NCBI GenBank assembly: GCA_903909905.1
Contig: CAIVXP010000284.1
Coordinates: forward strand, 1-10,754
Direction: 5' to 3'
Origin: Akkermansiaceae bacterium
Lineage (GTDB): Bacteria > Verrucomicrobiota > Verrucomicrobiia > Verrucomicrobiales > Akkermansiaceae
Length of the DNA: 10,754 nucleotides
Part shown: positions 1-7,247 of the stretch, piece after piece
Numbering within the stretch: the stretch's first letter is position 1
Layout of the letters: the number at the start of each line of letters is the position of its first letter
Position numbers and translations under genes: made by a program
The notes under the pieces: model-generated
Told to the model about the DNA's origin: nothing
Seen by the model: the letters and a program-made list of their open reading frames with translations, nothing else
The model's database searches: none

Positions 1-1
1 A

Positions 2-238
2 GACACCCTGCCACCCTACGACACACTCGATGCGATTCTAGAGCTCTATGTAGAGCACCACCTTTCGACTGATGACATCATCTCGCGCGGCTTCGATGAG
101 CCCACCGTCCGCTGGATCCAGCGACGCGTTGACTTCAACGAATGGAAACGCCATCAGGCGGCACCGGGCCTGCGCGTGACGACCAAGGCCTTCGGTATCG
201 GCCGACGCATGCCGATCGTCCAGCGCTTCAGCAGCTGA
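2..238 (+). CDS. nadE: NAD+ synthetase, C-terminal end (partial)
   Basis: The frame is open from the left edge to a TGA at 236-238 and gives the last 78 residues of a protein whose start lies outside the window. The sequence resembles the C-terminal end of glutamine-dependent NAD+ synthetase: a LPPYDTLDAILELYVE stretch, then a helix with RGFDEPTV, then the block WKRHQAAPGLRVTTKAFG followed by GRRMPIVQRF at the very end. NadE makes NAD+ from nicotinic acid adenine dinucleotide with ATP and ammonia or glutamine in the cytoplasm. Only part of the synthetase domain is visible, so whether an N-terminal glutaminase domain exists cannot be seen; the RRMPIVQRF ending is typical of the long glutamine-dependent form. 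It faces dnaB tail to tail across 18 bp. Confidence 0.88.
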   Translation, partial: DTLPPYDTLDAILELYVEHHLSTDDIISRGFDEPTVRWIQRRVDFNEWKRHQAAPGLRVTTKAFGIGRRMPIVQRFSS

Positions 239-256
239 CCGACGGCTTGGTAATCG

Positions 257-1705
257 TCACGCCTCAATTTCGCGTGCGGGTAGGCCGCTCTCAAAGCGCA
301 TCTGCTCGGCAATGAATGTCAGTGGAATGTGTCCTGTTTCACCATTCCGGTTCTTCGCGAGCACCAACTCGGCCTTGCCAGCCTCCGCCTCCTTCTCCTC
401 GGCATCCTCAGCATAGTAAGCACTGCGGTAGAGCAAACCAACCATGTCGGCGTCCTGCTCGATCGAACCCGATTCACGCAAGTCCGACATCCGTGGCACG
501 CCGACACTTTTTCCGCTGCGTGTTTCAGGACCACGGTTCAACTGCGCGAGAATCACAATCGGAACCTGCAGTTCCTTCGCCAAGCCTTTGATGCCCGCAG
601 AAATTTCCGCAATTTCTCGCTCACGCGAATTCTCAGCCTGCTTGGTGCGCGATTTCATCAACTGCAAATAGTCGATCGCAATAAATTCGAGCCCTTCGTC
701 GCGCTTTTTGCGCCGGGCCTTGGCGCGCACTTCGCTGATGGTGATGCCCGGCGTGTCATCAATAAACATCCGAGCAGAAGAAACCTCCAACGCCGCCCGC
801 TGGATCCGCGTCAACTCAGCCTTGGTCACTGTGTATCCGCGCGTCAATTGACTCAACGCGAACCGCGCCCGCGAAAACACCAAACGCTGGACGATCTGGA
901 ATGCGCTCATTTCGCACGAGAAAACCAAACTCGGCTTGGCCTGATCGATGCATACATGCTCGACGATGTTCATCATCAGCGAGGTCTTGCCCATCGATGG
1001 ACGCGCGGCGATGACGAACATTTCCCCGGGCTTGAGCCCGTTGCTCATGCGGTCCAGCTCCTCATATCCGGTCGACATTCCCTGCGCTCCCTTTTCACCG
1101 GCCAACAGCGCCTGAAACTGCTCAATGACCTGCTCGACCGATTGCTTCACGTTCGGCGCCTGCGAGGTTTCCGACCCCTCGCGGATCGCCAGTATCCTCG
1201 CTTCTACCGTATCCAAGAGCCCTGCCACTTCGTCAGGTGAATCGTAAGCCTGCGCAATCGCCTCGTTCGAATTTCGAATGATCGACCGCAGTACATACTT
1301 GTCCTTCACCAACTGCAGGTGATGACGAAAATGCCCAGGGCTCGGTGCGTATGAATAAATTTCCGTTACCGCACCAGGACCACCGACACGATCCAGCATG
1401 CCACGGTCAAGCAACCGCTGAACCAGCGACACGAGCTCGATTTCCTGACCTTGTTGGAAAAGCTCTTCGAGCATTCCATACAATGTCGAATGCCCTGGGA
1501 GATAAAAATGGTCCTTGGTGAGCTTCTCTTCGATAGCCAAACCAATGTACTCCTGAGGCTCTTTGAGCATCGATGAGAGCAAACTCTTTTCCGGCCCCAC
1601 AGCGTGCGGCAATGCCCTTGTGACATCATCCACTTCAGAGGCCGCCTGCTGAAGATTGGCGGCCGCAGGAAGATTGCTTGGCGGGGATTTGAGATCGGTC
1701 GACAT
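257..1705 (-). CDS. dnaB: Replicative DNA helicase DnaB
   Basis: This encodes the ring-shaped 5'-3' replicative helicase of the replisome, about 482 residues (family usually 450-500). Residue numbers here count from the upstream GTG at 1720. An N-terminal primase-interacting domain (about 35-180; VGPEKSLLSSML, YLPGHSTLY) is followed by a linker and the RecA-like domain. Motifs seen are Walker A ARPSMGKTS (239-247), SCEMS (268-272), Walker B FIAIDYLQLM (346-355), AQLNR (392-396), the long DLRESGSIEQDAD signature (413-425) and KNRNGETG (457-463). All catalytic motifs look intact and no intein is present. Between YRSAYY and AELVLAKNRNG lies a short acidic patch (EDAEEKEAEAGK, about 438-449). The start could be ATG 1705 (MSTDL) or GTG 1720, five codons upstream; I prefer the ATG, which has a weak GGA about 10 nt upstream. 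It is divergent from dtd and convergent with nadE. Confidence 0.96.
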   Translation of the reverse strand: MSTDLKSPPSNLPAAANLQQAASEVDDVTRALPHAVGPEKSLLSSMLKEPQEYIGLAIEEKLTKDHFYLPGHSTLYGMLEELFQQGQEIELVSLVQRLLDRGMLDRVGGPGAVTEIYSYAPSPGHFRHHLQLVKDKYVLRSIIRNSNEAIAQAYDSPDEVAGLLDTVEARILAIREGSETSQAPNVKQSVEQVIEQFQALLAGEKGAQGMSTGYEELDRMSNGLKPGEMFVIAARPSMGKTSLMMNIVEHVCIDQAKPSLVFSCEMSAFQIVQRLVFSRARFALSQLTRGYTVTKAELTRIQRAALEVSSARMFIDDTPGITISEVRAKARRKKRDEGLEFIAIDYLQLMKSRTKQAENSREREIAEISAGIKGLAKELQVPIVILAQLNRGPETRSGKSVGVPRMSDLRESGSIEQDADMVGLLYRSAYYAEDAEEKEAEAGKAELVLAKNRNGETGHIPLTFIAEQMRFESGLPAREIEA

Positions 1706-1744
1706 CGCCCGCAATTCCACGCAAACACCGGAACCGCGTCAATC

Positions 1745-1773
1745 TTGGCATCGTGTAAATAGATGTGAATAAC
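1745..1773 (+). promoter_or_regulatory. Possible sigma-70-like promoter for dtd
   Basis: A TTGGCA box at 1745-1750 (5 of 6 against TTGACA) is followed, after a 17-base spacer, by AATAAC at 1768-1773 (4 of 6 against TATAAT). It lies in the region between the divergent dnaB and dtd genes and would start transcription near 1780, about 65 bases before the dtd ATG. This is pattern matching only; a chance match is quite possible, and I saw no equally good candidate for dnaB on the other strand. Confidence 0.3.
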
Positions 1774-1845
1774 CTCGGGAAAACCAACCGCAGAGCCCAA
1801 TCCGCAAACCTTGCCCACAAACCGTCACTCCTCCAAACTTATCGC

Positions 1846-2298
1846 ATGCGGGTGGTCATCCAACGAGTCAGCGAAGCCAGCGTCACAGTCGAGGGCAAAA
1901 TGATTTCTTTCATCGGCCGTGGGCTTTTGGTCCTTGTCGGCATTGAATCGTGTGACAACGAGTCCGATATCGAGTGGCTGACTGCCAAAATAGCGGGCCT
2001 GAGGATCTTTACCGATCTTGATGACAAGATGAACCTTGGTGTTTGCGACATTGCGGGGGACATTTTGGTCATCAGCCAATTCACGCTGCACGCCTCAACC
2101 AAAAAAGGAAACCGACCATCATTTTTCAAAGCCGCCTCGCCGGAGATCGCCGAACCTCTTTATCGACGGTTTTGCGAATCGCTCGAAACCAAAATCGGCA
2201 AACCGGTCGGCCGTGGAATTTTTGGCGCCGACATGAAGGTCGCTCTGATCAACGATGGGCCGGTTACCATCCTCATCGATTCACAATCGCGAGAGTGA
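1846..2298 (+). CDS. dtd: D-aminoacyl-tRNA deacylase
   Basis: A 150-residue protein, the usual length for bacterial Dtd. It hydrolyses D-amino acids (and glycine on some tRNAs) from mischarged tRNAs in the cytoplasm, protecting translation from D-amino acids. The start MRVVIQRVSEASV is the classic Dtd N-terminus and fixes the ATG at 1846; the frame stays open further upstream to an ATG at 1765, but that extension shows no Dtd similarity. The two family-defining active-site motifs are present: SQFTL at residues 77-81 and NDGPVT at 136-141, which carries the Gly-cisPro pair that excludes L-amino acids. KKGNRPSFFKAA (86-97) also matches the family. No Shine-Dalgarno sequence is evident. The gene is transcribed away from dnaB and ends 12 bp from the stop of the convergent TPR-like gene. 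Confidence 0.96.
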   Translation: MRVVIQRVSEASVTVEGKMISFIGRGLLVLVGIESCDNESDIEWLTAKIAGLRIFTDLDDKMNLGVCDIAGDILVISQFTLHASTKKGNRPSFFKAASPEIAEPLYRRFCESLETKIGKPVGRGIFGADMKVALINDGPVTILIDSQSRE

Positions 2299-2310
2299 TG
2301 CGGCAAACAT

Positions 2311-3288
2311 TCAGCGAAACCACTCATCTGGCCCGCCCGGCGGCGGCAATGGCCGGTTCAGCACGCTGTTCTCTTTGGATATCGACAACTGTTCCTCCAG
2401 CAAGGGGATCACAGCTGAAACTCCATGCACCGGAAATCCGTCGCGTACACGGCTCCAATGTACGGACAAGGCCTCATAGGCATTTTCGGGAGTCCCATAA
2501 ATTTCGATCGCGCGTGCCTTGAGATCCATCTTTGGATTCTCCCAAGCTTCGAGCACGAAAAGCAGCGCCTTCATCGTCGGAGTGCGATTGATCGGTCCTT
2601 CGCCATAAAGTTTTCTCGCAAGCGCAAGCGCCTCCGCTTCACGGCCAACGACACGGGCCAGAGCATAAAACGCCGAGCGTTGCACATAGCCGGGAGCCTT
2701 GCCGGTATCTGCTGCCTTCCGGTACGCCTCGGCAGCCGCTGCAAACGATGCATTTGCATCGCGAAATGCCGGATACTTGTTTGAGTCGGACAAAAGAAAA
2801 CCCAAGCTCGCCAGCAAGCCCCAGTCATCGGGATTGTTGCGTATGCCACGTTCGAGAAACGCCCGCCCTTTGATAATCGACATCCTCCAAGCCTCACGCC
2901 GCCGCAACGGTGGCAGTTTTGAATCGTTGATGTAGTAAGATGCCGCGTTGTAGGCCATGTGCCATGAACCCGTATCCCAGTAGTATCGTGTGCGCGGCGC
3001 AAGATCGACGATGGTATTGTAGGTCTCCTCAACATCATTCCAGCGCTGCTCGGTGAAATAAGTGAAGGCGCGCAGATTTAAAAATGTCGCCACCAGCGTG
3101 CGCAAACCACCGAGTGCCACTGCCGAACTTGTTTGGCCGATCTTGTCACGGGTGCCGATCCCAAGCTCAGGCGGAAAAAGGCCCGCTTCACGCAATGATT
3201 TGAAAAGCGCCGCTTCGTAGGGAAGCCTCATCGCGCCAAAAACAAGCATGGCAAGCGTCAGCAATAAGATTTTGAACCAGCCTTTCAC
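2311..3288 (-). CDS. Membrane-anchored TPR-like protein linked to an ABC transporter
   Basis: A protein of 325 residues from the GTG at 3288. A hydrophobic stretch near the N-terminus (residues about 4-20, FKILLLTLAMLVFGAM) suggests one membrane anchor or uncleaved signal with the rest outside the cytoplasm. The remainder is alpha-helical and repeat-like, with TPR-like pieces such as WNDVEETYNTIVDLAP, FLERGIRNNPDDWGLLASLG and ASFAAAAEAYRKAADTG. The block RTLVATFLNLRAFTYF followed by WHMAYNAASYY resembles, from memory, a family often found beside ABC-2 transporters in Planctomycetes and Verrucomicrobia. The GTG has AAGGA about 11 nt upstream and lies just past the permease stop; an in-frame TTG at 3312 would lengthen it by 8 residues and overlap the permease, but lacks a ribosome binding site. 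It is the last gene of the ABC block. Function is unknown; a periplasmic partner of the transporter is an inference. Confidence 0.78.
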   Translation of the reverse strand: MKGWFKILLLTLAMLVFGAMRLPYEAALFKSLREAGLFPPELGIGTRDKIGQTSSAVALGGLRTLVATFLNLRAFTYFTEQRWNDVEETYNTIVDLAPRTRYYWDTGSWHMAYNAASYYINDSKLPPLRRREAWRMSIIKGRAFLERGIRNNPDDWGLLASLGFLLSDSNKYPAFRDANASFAAAAEAYRKAADTGKAPGYVQRSAFYALARVVGREAEALALARKLYGEGPINRTPTMKALLFVLEAWENPKMDLKARAIEIYGTPENAYEALSVHWSRVRDGFPVHGVSAVIPLLEEQLSISKENSVLNRPLPPPGGPDEWFR

Positions 3289-3292
3289 GCGA

Positions 3293-4219
3293 TTAAAATT
3301 CCTTGTCGGCAAATATGAACCACGAGGCGAATGTGAAGAACACCGCGTAATACATACCCACCAACGTCAGCTTCGCGAGTGAAACCAGCGGCAGCGCTTG
3401 CCCTTCGATTACCGCATCAATCACGTTGAAAAGCTGAAAGTCCGGCATCACCAGCGACAACGCCAACGATGCGACTCGCGCAAACAGCCCTTCGCCCGCT
3501 TCACCCGCCTGCAGGTAAATGTTGCGCGCATCGGCTTGGAAGTGTCCGATGAAGTAAATTAGAAAACTGACGACGGTCGTAAACAGGGTACTGGAAGAAA
3601 ATGTCGAAATCAGCAGCGCAAGTGATGCCATGATCGATGCTCGTAGAAATACCGCAAACACCGCCCCTTGAAGTGAGGCATTCGGACCGCTGGCAAGGGT
3701 CTCGGCCCGCAAGGAGGCAACCGCATCCGCCGGCCACCCCATCGCCGTCGCCATTTCCACCTGCTGGGCGACCACCATGTTGGTACGCACATGCAATACC
3801 CCCGTCATCAACGCATCCATCAAGGCCAGCGAAACAAAAACCAACAACAACACACCGAGTAATTTGCCCGCAAGGTAATCGAAGCGCGGTACCGGCTTGG
3901 CTAAAATCGTGTACAAGGTCCGATCCTCCGCATCCTTCGGCAACAACAAGGCAGTCGCCACCACCGAAAGCACCACCGAAAACAAAGTCATCGCCCCCAG
4001 GGACCAGCTCTTGATCGACCTCAATACATTCGCTCCCACCGCCTCGGGACCCTCGTGCTGCGGCAGATCAAAGAAATTGCTCGCAATGGCAATCACCGCA
4101 AATACAGCCAGGAAATAAAAAACCTTCATCCTCACCAACTGCGTGAAAGTGTGCGCGGCAATGACCCAGATGCGCATGAAGTGCGAGCCCTTGGGCGATA
4201 TGTGAACGACGTTGCTCAT
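3293..4219 (-). CDS. ABC-2 type transporter permease
   Basis: A 308-residue integral membrane protein with about six hydrophobic segments (roughly residues 32-50, 73-93, 117-139, 185-206, 209-227 and 281-303). After the second segment comes DAEDRTLYTILAKPVPR (96-112), the ABC-2/NosY-type permease signature (an E..-TLy-lLakPv-R pattern). A loop of about 45 residues between segments 3 and 4 (140-184) is probably extracytoplasmic. It is expected to dimerise and pair with the ATPase encoded just upstream, whose gene it overlaps by four bases (ATGA), which implies translational coupling. An internal ATG at 4177 (MRIWVIAAHTF), with AAGGG about 10 nt before it, is a reasonable alternative start and would remove a 14-residue hydrophilic leader. 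The substrate cannot be told from sequence; such pairs export lipids, drugs or copper-related and gliding-related cargo in different lineages. Confidence 0.88.
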   Translation of the reverse strand: MSNVVHISPKGSHFMRIWVIAAHTFTQLVRMKVFYFLAVFAVIAIASNFFDLPQHEGPEAVGANVLRSIKSWSLGAMTLFSVVLSVVATALLLPKDAEDRTLYTILAKPVPRFDYLAGKLLGVLLLVFVSLALMDALMTGVLHVRTNMVVAQQVEMATAMGWPADAVASLRAETLASGPNASLQGAVFAVFLRASIMASLALLISTFSSSTLFTTVVSFLIYFIGHFQADARNIYLQAGEAGEGLFARVASLALSLVMPDFQLFNVIDAVIEGQALPLVSLAKLTLVGMYYAVFFTFASWFIFADKEF

Positions 4220-5082
4220 GGTTCGTCTTCGCTGATTTCCCGCAGGAACAATCTTTCAAGTGTTGTGCGTGGCTTGCCGGTCCTGACAACCGACGCGCCG
4301 GGGGTCGACTCAACCAGCGCCCTAATCTGGTGCAAAAGCTCAGGCGATGCGTCGCGAAGTACGATTTCCGACTGGTCTTCAATGGCGATCAAATCCTCAA
4401 GCTTGCCCTCGCGCACCAATTTTCCGCGGAAGATGATCCCAACCCGGTCACAGACTTCCTGCACCTGCTCCAAAAGATGCGAGCAAAGAAATACCGTGAT
4501 GCCTTGGTCGCGCAGCTTGAGAATTAGATCGCGAATCTGACGCGAGCCGAGCGGATCAACCCCGGCAGTCGGTTCGTCTAGAATCACCAACCTCGGCTCC
4601 TGTACCAGCGCCTGTGCAAGACCGATGCGCTGCAGCATACCCTTCGAGTAGCCTCCAAGGCGGCGATCGCGCGCACCTTCGAGATCAACCAAAGTAAGCA
4701 ATTCGGTCACCCGATCCTCCAATTCACGCCCACCCAAGCCACATAGCTTGCCATAAAATCGCAGCGTCTCGGCACCACTCAGGTGTTTGTAAAAATAGGG
4801 ATTCTCCGGTAAAAAACCCACCTCATCGCGCGAATCAACCTTCATGGAATCGCGGCCAAAAATCGAACACTGACCTGCCGACGGAGCAACCAATCCCAGA
4901 AGCGCCTTCATCGTGGTCGATTTGCCCGAGCCATTTGGCCCAATCAAACCATAAACCTCACCCGGCATGATGCGAATCGAGACATCGTCAACCGCCCGCA
5001 AGGGCTTGCGCCGAAAGGAAGTTTTGAACTCCTTTACGAGATTGCGGATTTCGACTGCGGCAATTGATTCGGCCATCGACAC
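4216..5082 (-). CDS. ABC transporter ATP-binding protein (ABC-2/DrrA-CcmA type)
   Basis: A 288-residue ABC ATPase that should power the permease downstream. Motifs in order are Walker A GPNGSGKST (48-56), the Q-loop region GFLPENPYFY (89-98), the ABC signature YSKGMLQR (145-152; S-K-G-M rather than S-G-G-Q), Walker B LVILDEPTAGVDP (165-177) and the switch histidine in SHLLEQV (H202). SKGM and TAGVDP are usual in the subfamily that serves ABC-2 permeases. After the nucleotide-binding domain is a C-terminal extension of about 60 residues ending in TTLERLFLREIS, also usual there. GTG 5082 is chosen because CGGAGG lies 12 nt upstream; the ATG at 5076 would be 18 nt from it. The gene follows hemQ after 48 bp and overlaps the permease by 4 nt. 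The substrate is unknown. Confidence 0.93.
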   Translation of the reverse strand: MSMAESIAAVEIRNLVKEFKTSFRRKPLRAVDDVSIRIMPGEVYGLIGPNGSGKSTTMKALLGLVAPSAGQCSIFGRDSMKVDSRDEVGFLPENPYFYKHLSGAETLRFYGKLCGLGGRELEDRVTELLTLVDLEGARDRRLGGYSKGMLQRIGLAQALVQEPRLVILDEPTAGVDPLGSRQIRDLILKLRDQGITVFLCSHLLEQVQEVCDRVGIIFRGKLVREGKLEDLIAIEDQSEIVLRDASPELLHQIRALVESTPGASVVRTGKPRTTLERLFLREISEDEP

Positions 5083-5130
5083 AAAATTCTAGTACCTCCG
5101 CTGATAGCGAAGCAACGGGCAAATTTCCAC

Positions 5131-5958
5131 TCACAGACAGATCCGGCGAAAGAGAACATCCAGCGGCAACTGCAGCCCGATGTAGAAATCGCCAAACTCG
5201 GCATAGCGCGCCGAGACTTCATCGAAACGCATTTCATAGACGATCGCCTTGATCTCGTAAGTATCCTTGGCCAACAGCGTCACGCCCCACTCGAACTCAT
5301 CCAAACCGGTCGATCCGGTGATCAATTGCAGGATTTTACCCGAATACTTGCGACCGACCCGGGCATGGCCCGCCATCAGCTTTCGCCGCTCCTCGTATCC
5401 AAGAGAGTACCAGTTGTCGGCACCACTGCGGCGTTTCGACATTGGGTAAAAACAGATCACCGGCCAATCAGGCAGCACCGGATACAGACGATGCTTGAGG
5501 TAATGAGCCATCCGCTCGTCGAATTCCACCAATGCCGCATCATACTCGGCCGTTCCCTCCACCATCCCCTTCTCCGCGACCAGCGTCTCGGCCGCATACT
5601 GCTCGCGTGTGGTGGTGTACTCGGAACTCTCGGTCTGCGAAAGGTCGGAATAAACCGGATTCAAAATCTCCGGCCCCAGCGAGAGACTGATCTGTTTTTC
5701 ATACGCGTTGAGCAACTGGAGATCTGGCCCAAGAAGCATGAATCCAATGTCCGCCTTGGGCGTGGTAACCGAAAATATCAGCAGATGGGTGTCGGGCGTC
5801 GCGCGGATTTCCTGAACCAGCTCCGTTAGGCGGGTCTTGGCCTGGCGCTTTTCATCATCACCATACAACGACCATTGCGCGTGATCGACATGATAGAACA
5901 AATGCATCACGTGCCATCCCTCACGGGGCACGACCGGGGCGATTTCGGTGGCGGACAT
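5131..5958 (-). CDS. hemQ: Coproheme decarboxylase HemQ (chlorite dismutase-like)
   Basis: A 275-residue member of the chlorite dismutase-like family, of the HemQ kind. HemQ decarboxylates iron-coproporphyrin III to protoheme with peroxide, the last step of the coproporphyrin-dependent heme pathway. Key residues visible are FYPMSKRR (170-177) with the catalytic Tyr171 and neighbouring Met173 and Lys175, the axial-ligand His198 in GHARVGRKY, and Gln211 in ILQLITGSTGLDEFEWGV, where true chlorite dismutases carry Arg. YEMRFDEVSARYAEFGDFYIG near the end is the strongly conserved C-terminal block. The region between about 101 and 160 is longer and more charged than I recall for Firmicute HemQ (about 250 residues). 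ATG 5958 is 10 bp after the preceding stop; the frame extends upstream to 6078 only by overlapping the preceding gene. No clear Shine-Dalgarno is seen. Residue roles are assigned by analogy with Listeria and Staphylococcus HemQ. Confidence 0.92.
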   Translation of the reverse strand: MSATEIAPVVPREGWHVMHLFYHVDHAQWSLYGDDEKRQAKTRLTELVQEIRATPDTHLLIFSVTTPKADIGFMLLGPDLQLLNAYEKQISLSLGPEILNPVYSDLSQTESSEYTTTREQYAAETLVAEKGMVEGTAEYDAALVEFDERMAHYLKHRLYPVLPDWPVICFYPMSKRRSGADNWYSLGYEERRKLMAGHARVGRKYSGKILQLITGSTGLDEFEWGVTLLAKDTYEIKAIVYEMRFDEVSARYAEFGDFYIGLQLPLDVLFRRICL

Positions 5959-5968
5959 GGCGCAACAA

Positions 5969-7132
5969 TCAACGGCGTTCGCTAGAAATGTCCATCTCGA
6001 ACAGCTTTCTGAATCCGTTTGCGGAGTCACTGCCAGCCTCACCTTCGTAAACCTCAATTTTCCACGGCTTACTGTCACCAGTACGATAGGCGGCGTGAAT
6101 GCCTATCTCTTCAAATCCTGCAGTGGCAGGAATGACCAGAAGCCCTCCATCGGCCACGCTCCGGTTGATGGTATCCCCCATTGAAACCCCGTATTCATCG
6201 CGGAAAATCACACGCACCACCGCCGGACCTCCCTTGCAGGTCAACTCCAGCACCGGCAACAGTTGTGTGCCGCGCCGCACGACATCCGCATCAGGACCAG
6301 ATGCAATAACATCTCTCCAATAACTGGTCGCGCGCTGCACGAGAACAAGATCACCCTTGATAGGGAATTTCGGGCTCTTCGAACCTATGGTCTCGGTCGG
6401 TAATCGGCTTGCGGAAAAATACAGGACCGCCGCGAGCACCGCCACCAACGCTACTACCAATAACACCACCCCGAACTTTTCAAATTTGGTAAACTTCAGC
6501 GCCGGCGTCAGCGAAACACGCGCGGGTGAAGCGGCCGCCTTGGGCGAAATCTCGATGCCCTCAGCAGGTGGCACGGGCGCTTGCTGCGGAGATATTTCGA
6601 GATGGTCCGCGATATCCTTTTTTTCAGGCACTTTGACTTCCGGTGCAGATTCCGGCTCGGCAACCGACGCTGCCGCCGACTCGACCTGAAGCGCATCCAA
6701 AGCGTCGCCGGCCTTGACTTGGCCACCACCATCGTCCGCCCATTGCTCAAGGTCGGTGAAATCACGCAGATGCGGCGAATGTCGCGCAGGCTGACCACTT
6801 GGCCGAGCTGCCTCACCCTGAGGATTGATGTTCAGCCTTATTCCTCGTTCTTCCGGCTTTCTCGCGGAAGGCTGACTGATCTTTTCCTTGGTAGCTTCAG
6901 GCCCAGACAGCGCCGGTGTCTTCAAATCACCCGCAGAGGTAACCATGGGCACTCGCGATGATTTGATCGGCGGCATTTCATCACCGATCGCACCACGCAT
7001 CGCGGCAGGAATCGGAGTTTGCGGATCGTGATCAAGGTTCCAGAGATCACTCTCTAGCGACCCGCTGCCGGATAAATTTGCATTGGAAGACTCAGGAAGG
7101 TCTCCGGAAGATGGTGTGGGAGCAGAATTCAT
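5969..7132 (-). CDS. Unknown protein: disordered cytoplasmic region, one TM helix, small outer domain
   Basis: A 387-residue protein I do not recognise. Residues 1-210 are low in hydrophobic residues and rich in Pro, Ser, Ala, Glu and Asp, so probably disordered. Within them are short repeated pieces such as ADHLEISPQQA and EGIEISPKAA (about 175-200). Residues about 219-240 (FGVVLLVVALVAVLAAVLYF) form one clear transmembrane helix, preceded by KFTKFEK, which by the positive-inside rule puts the N-terminal half in the cytoplasm. The remaining 147 residues look folded, with alternating beta-like segments (GDLVLVQRA, LLPVLELTCKGGPAVVRVIF, GGLLVIPATAGFEEIGIHAAY, WKIEVYE), and would lie in the periplasm. 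It starts at ATG 7132, is divergent from the ferredoxin gene and sits 10 bp before hemQ, so the two are probably co-transcribed. No function is claimed; the bacterial lineage-specific look suggests a poorly characterised family. Confidence 0.82.
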   Translation of the reverse strand: MNSAPTPSSGDLPESSNANLSGSGSLESDLWNLDHDPQTPIPAAMRGAIGDEMPPIKSSRVPMVTSAGDLKTPALSGPEATKEKISQPSARKPEERGIRLNINPQGEAARPSGQPARHSPHLRDFTDLEQWADDGGGQVKAGDALDALQVESAAASVAEPESAPEVKVPEKKDIADHLEISPQQAPVPPAEGIEISPKAAASPARVSLTPALKFTKFEKFGVVLLVVALVAVLAAVLYFSASRLPTETIGSKSPKFPIKGDLVLVQRATSYWRDVIASGPDADVVRRGTQLLPVLELTCKGGPAVVRVIFRDEYGVSMGDTINRSVADGGLLVIPATAGFEEIGIHAAYRTGDSKPWKIEVYEGEAGSDSANGFRKLFEMDISSERR

Positions 7133-7151
7133 TTTAAACGAGAACAGACAC

Positions 7152-7180
7152 TTGATACGTTCGTATCGGCAGTTTGACCA
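7152..7180 (-). promoter_or_regulatory. Possible promoter for the TM protein-hemQ-ABC block
   Basis: Read on the minus strand, TGGTCA (7180-7175, 4 of 6 against TTGACA) is followed after 17 bases by TATCAA (7157-7152, 4 of 6 against TATAAT). Transcription would begin near 7145, giving a leader of about 12 bases before the ATG at 7132. The -10 box overlaps the left arm of the inverted repeat at 7154-7167. Each box is imperfect, so this is a candidate only. Confidence 0.25.
7154..7167. repeat. Inverted repeat GATACG-TT-CGTATC in the divergent promoter region
   Basis: Two perfect 6-base arms (7154-7159 and 7162-7167) are separated by TT. The repeat lies in the 139-bp region between the divergent TM-protein and ferredoxin genes, overlapping the candidate minus-strand -10 box and just upstream of the candidate plus-strand -35 box. 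That position would suit a repressor operator, but a 6-base-arm palindrome can also arise by chance. No run of T follows, so it is not a terminator. Confidence 0.4.
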
Positions 7181-7202
7181 GCGCGAAGATATGTCACAAT
7201 AT
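7174..7202 (+). promoter_or_regulatory. Weak candidate promoter for the ferredoxin operon
   Basis: TTGACC at 7174-7179 (5 of 6 against the -35 consensus) is followed after 17 bases by CAATAT at 7197-7202 (only 3 of 6). A start near 7210 would leave a leader of about 62 bases, which would contain the GGGG-AAGTAA-CCCC inverted repeat at 7248-7261 just ahead of the ferredoxin ATG. The -10 match is poor, so confidence is low. Confidence 0.2.
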
Positions 7203-7247
7203 CACGCAAAAAACGGGTTGCATGCCGGTAGTTTTCAAGGCATTCAA

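Noticed and set aside
329..1240. A 303-codon open frame on the + strand opposite dnaB
   Set aside because: It is fully antisense to a highly conserved helicase region with all motifs intact; the translation is Arg/His/Leu-rich with no recognisable domain, as expected for a shadow frame in GC-rich DNA.
1765..1845. An N-terminal extension of Dtd starting at ATG 1765
   Set aside because: The added 27 residues have no counterpart in the Dtd family, and MRVVIQRV at 1846 is the normal start.
4789..4818. Lack of Gln in the Q-loop of the ABC ATPase (LPEN in its place)
   Set aside because: GFLPEN/GYLPEN-type sequences are common in this ATPase subfamily, so this does not indicate a broken enzyme.
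5099..5109. CGCT-GAT-AGCG inverted repeat between hemQ and the ABC ATPase gene, considered as a terminator
   Set aside because: Arms are only four bases and no T-run follows on the transcribed strand; it is too weak to call.
5959..6078. A 40-residue N-terminal extension of HemQ
   Set aside because: It overlaps the conserved end of the preceding reading frame, and the sequence is unlike HemQ; ATG 5958 fits the family and the operon spacing.
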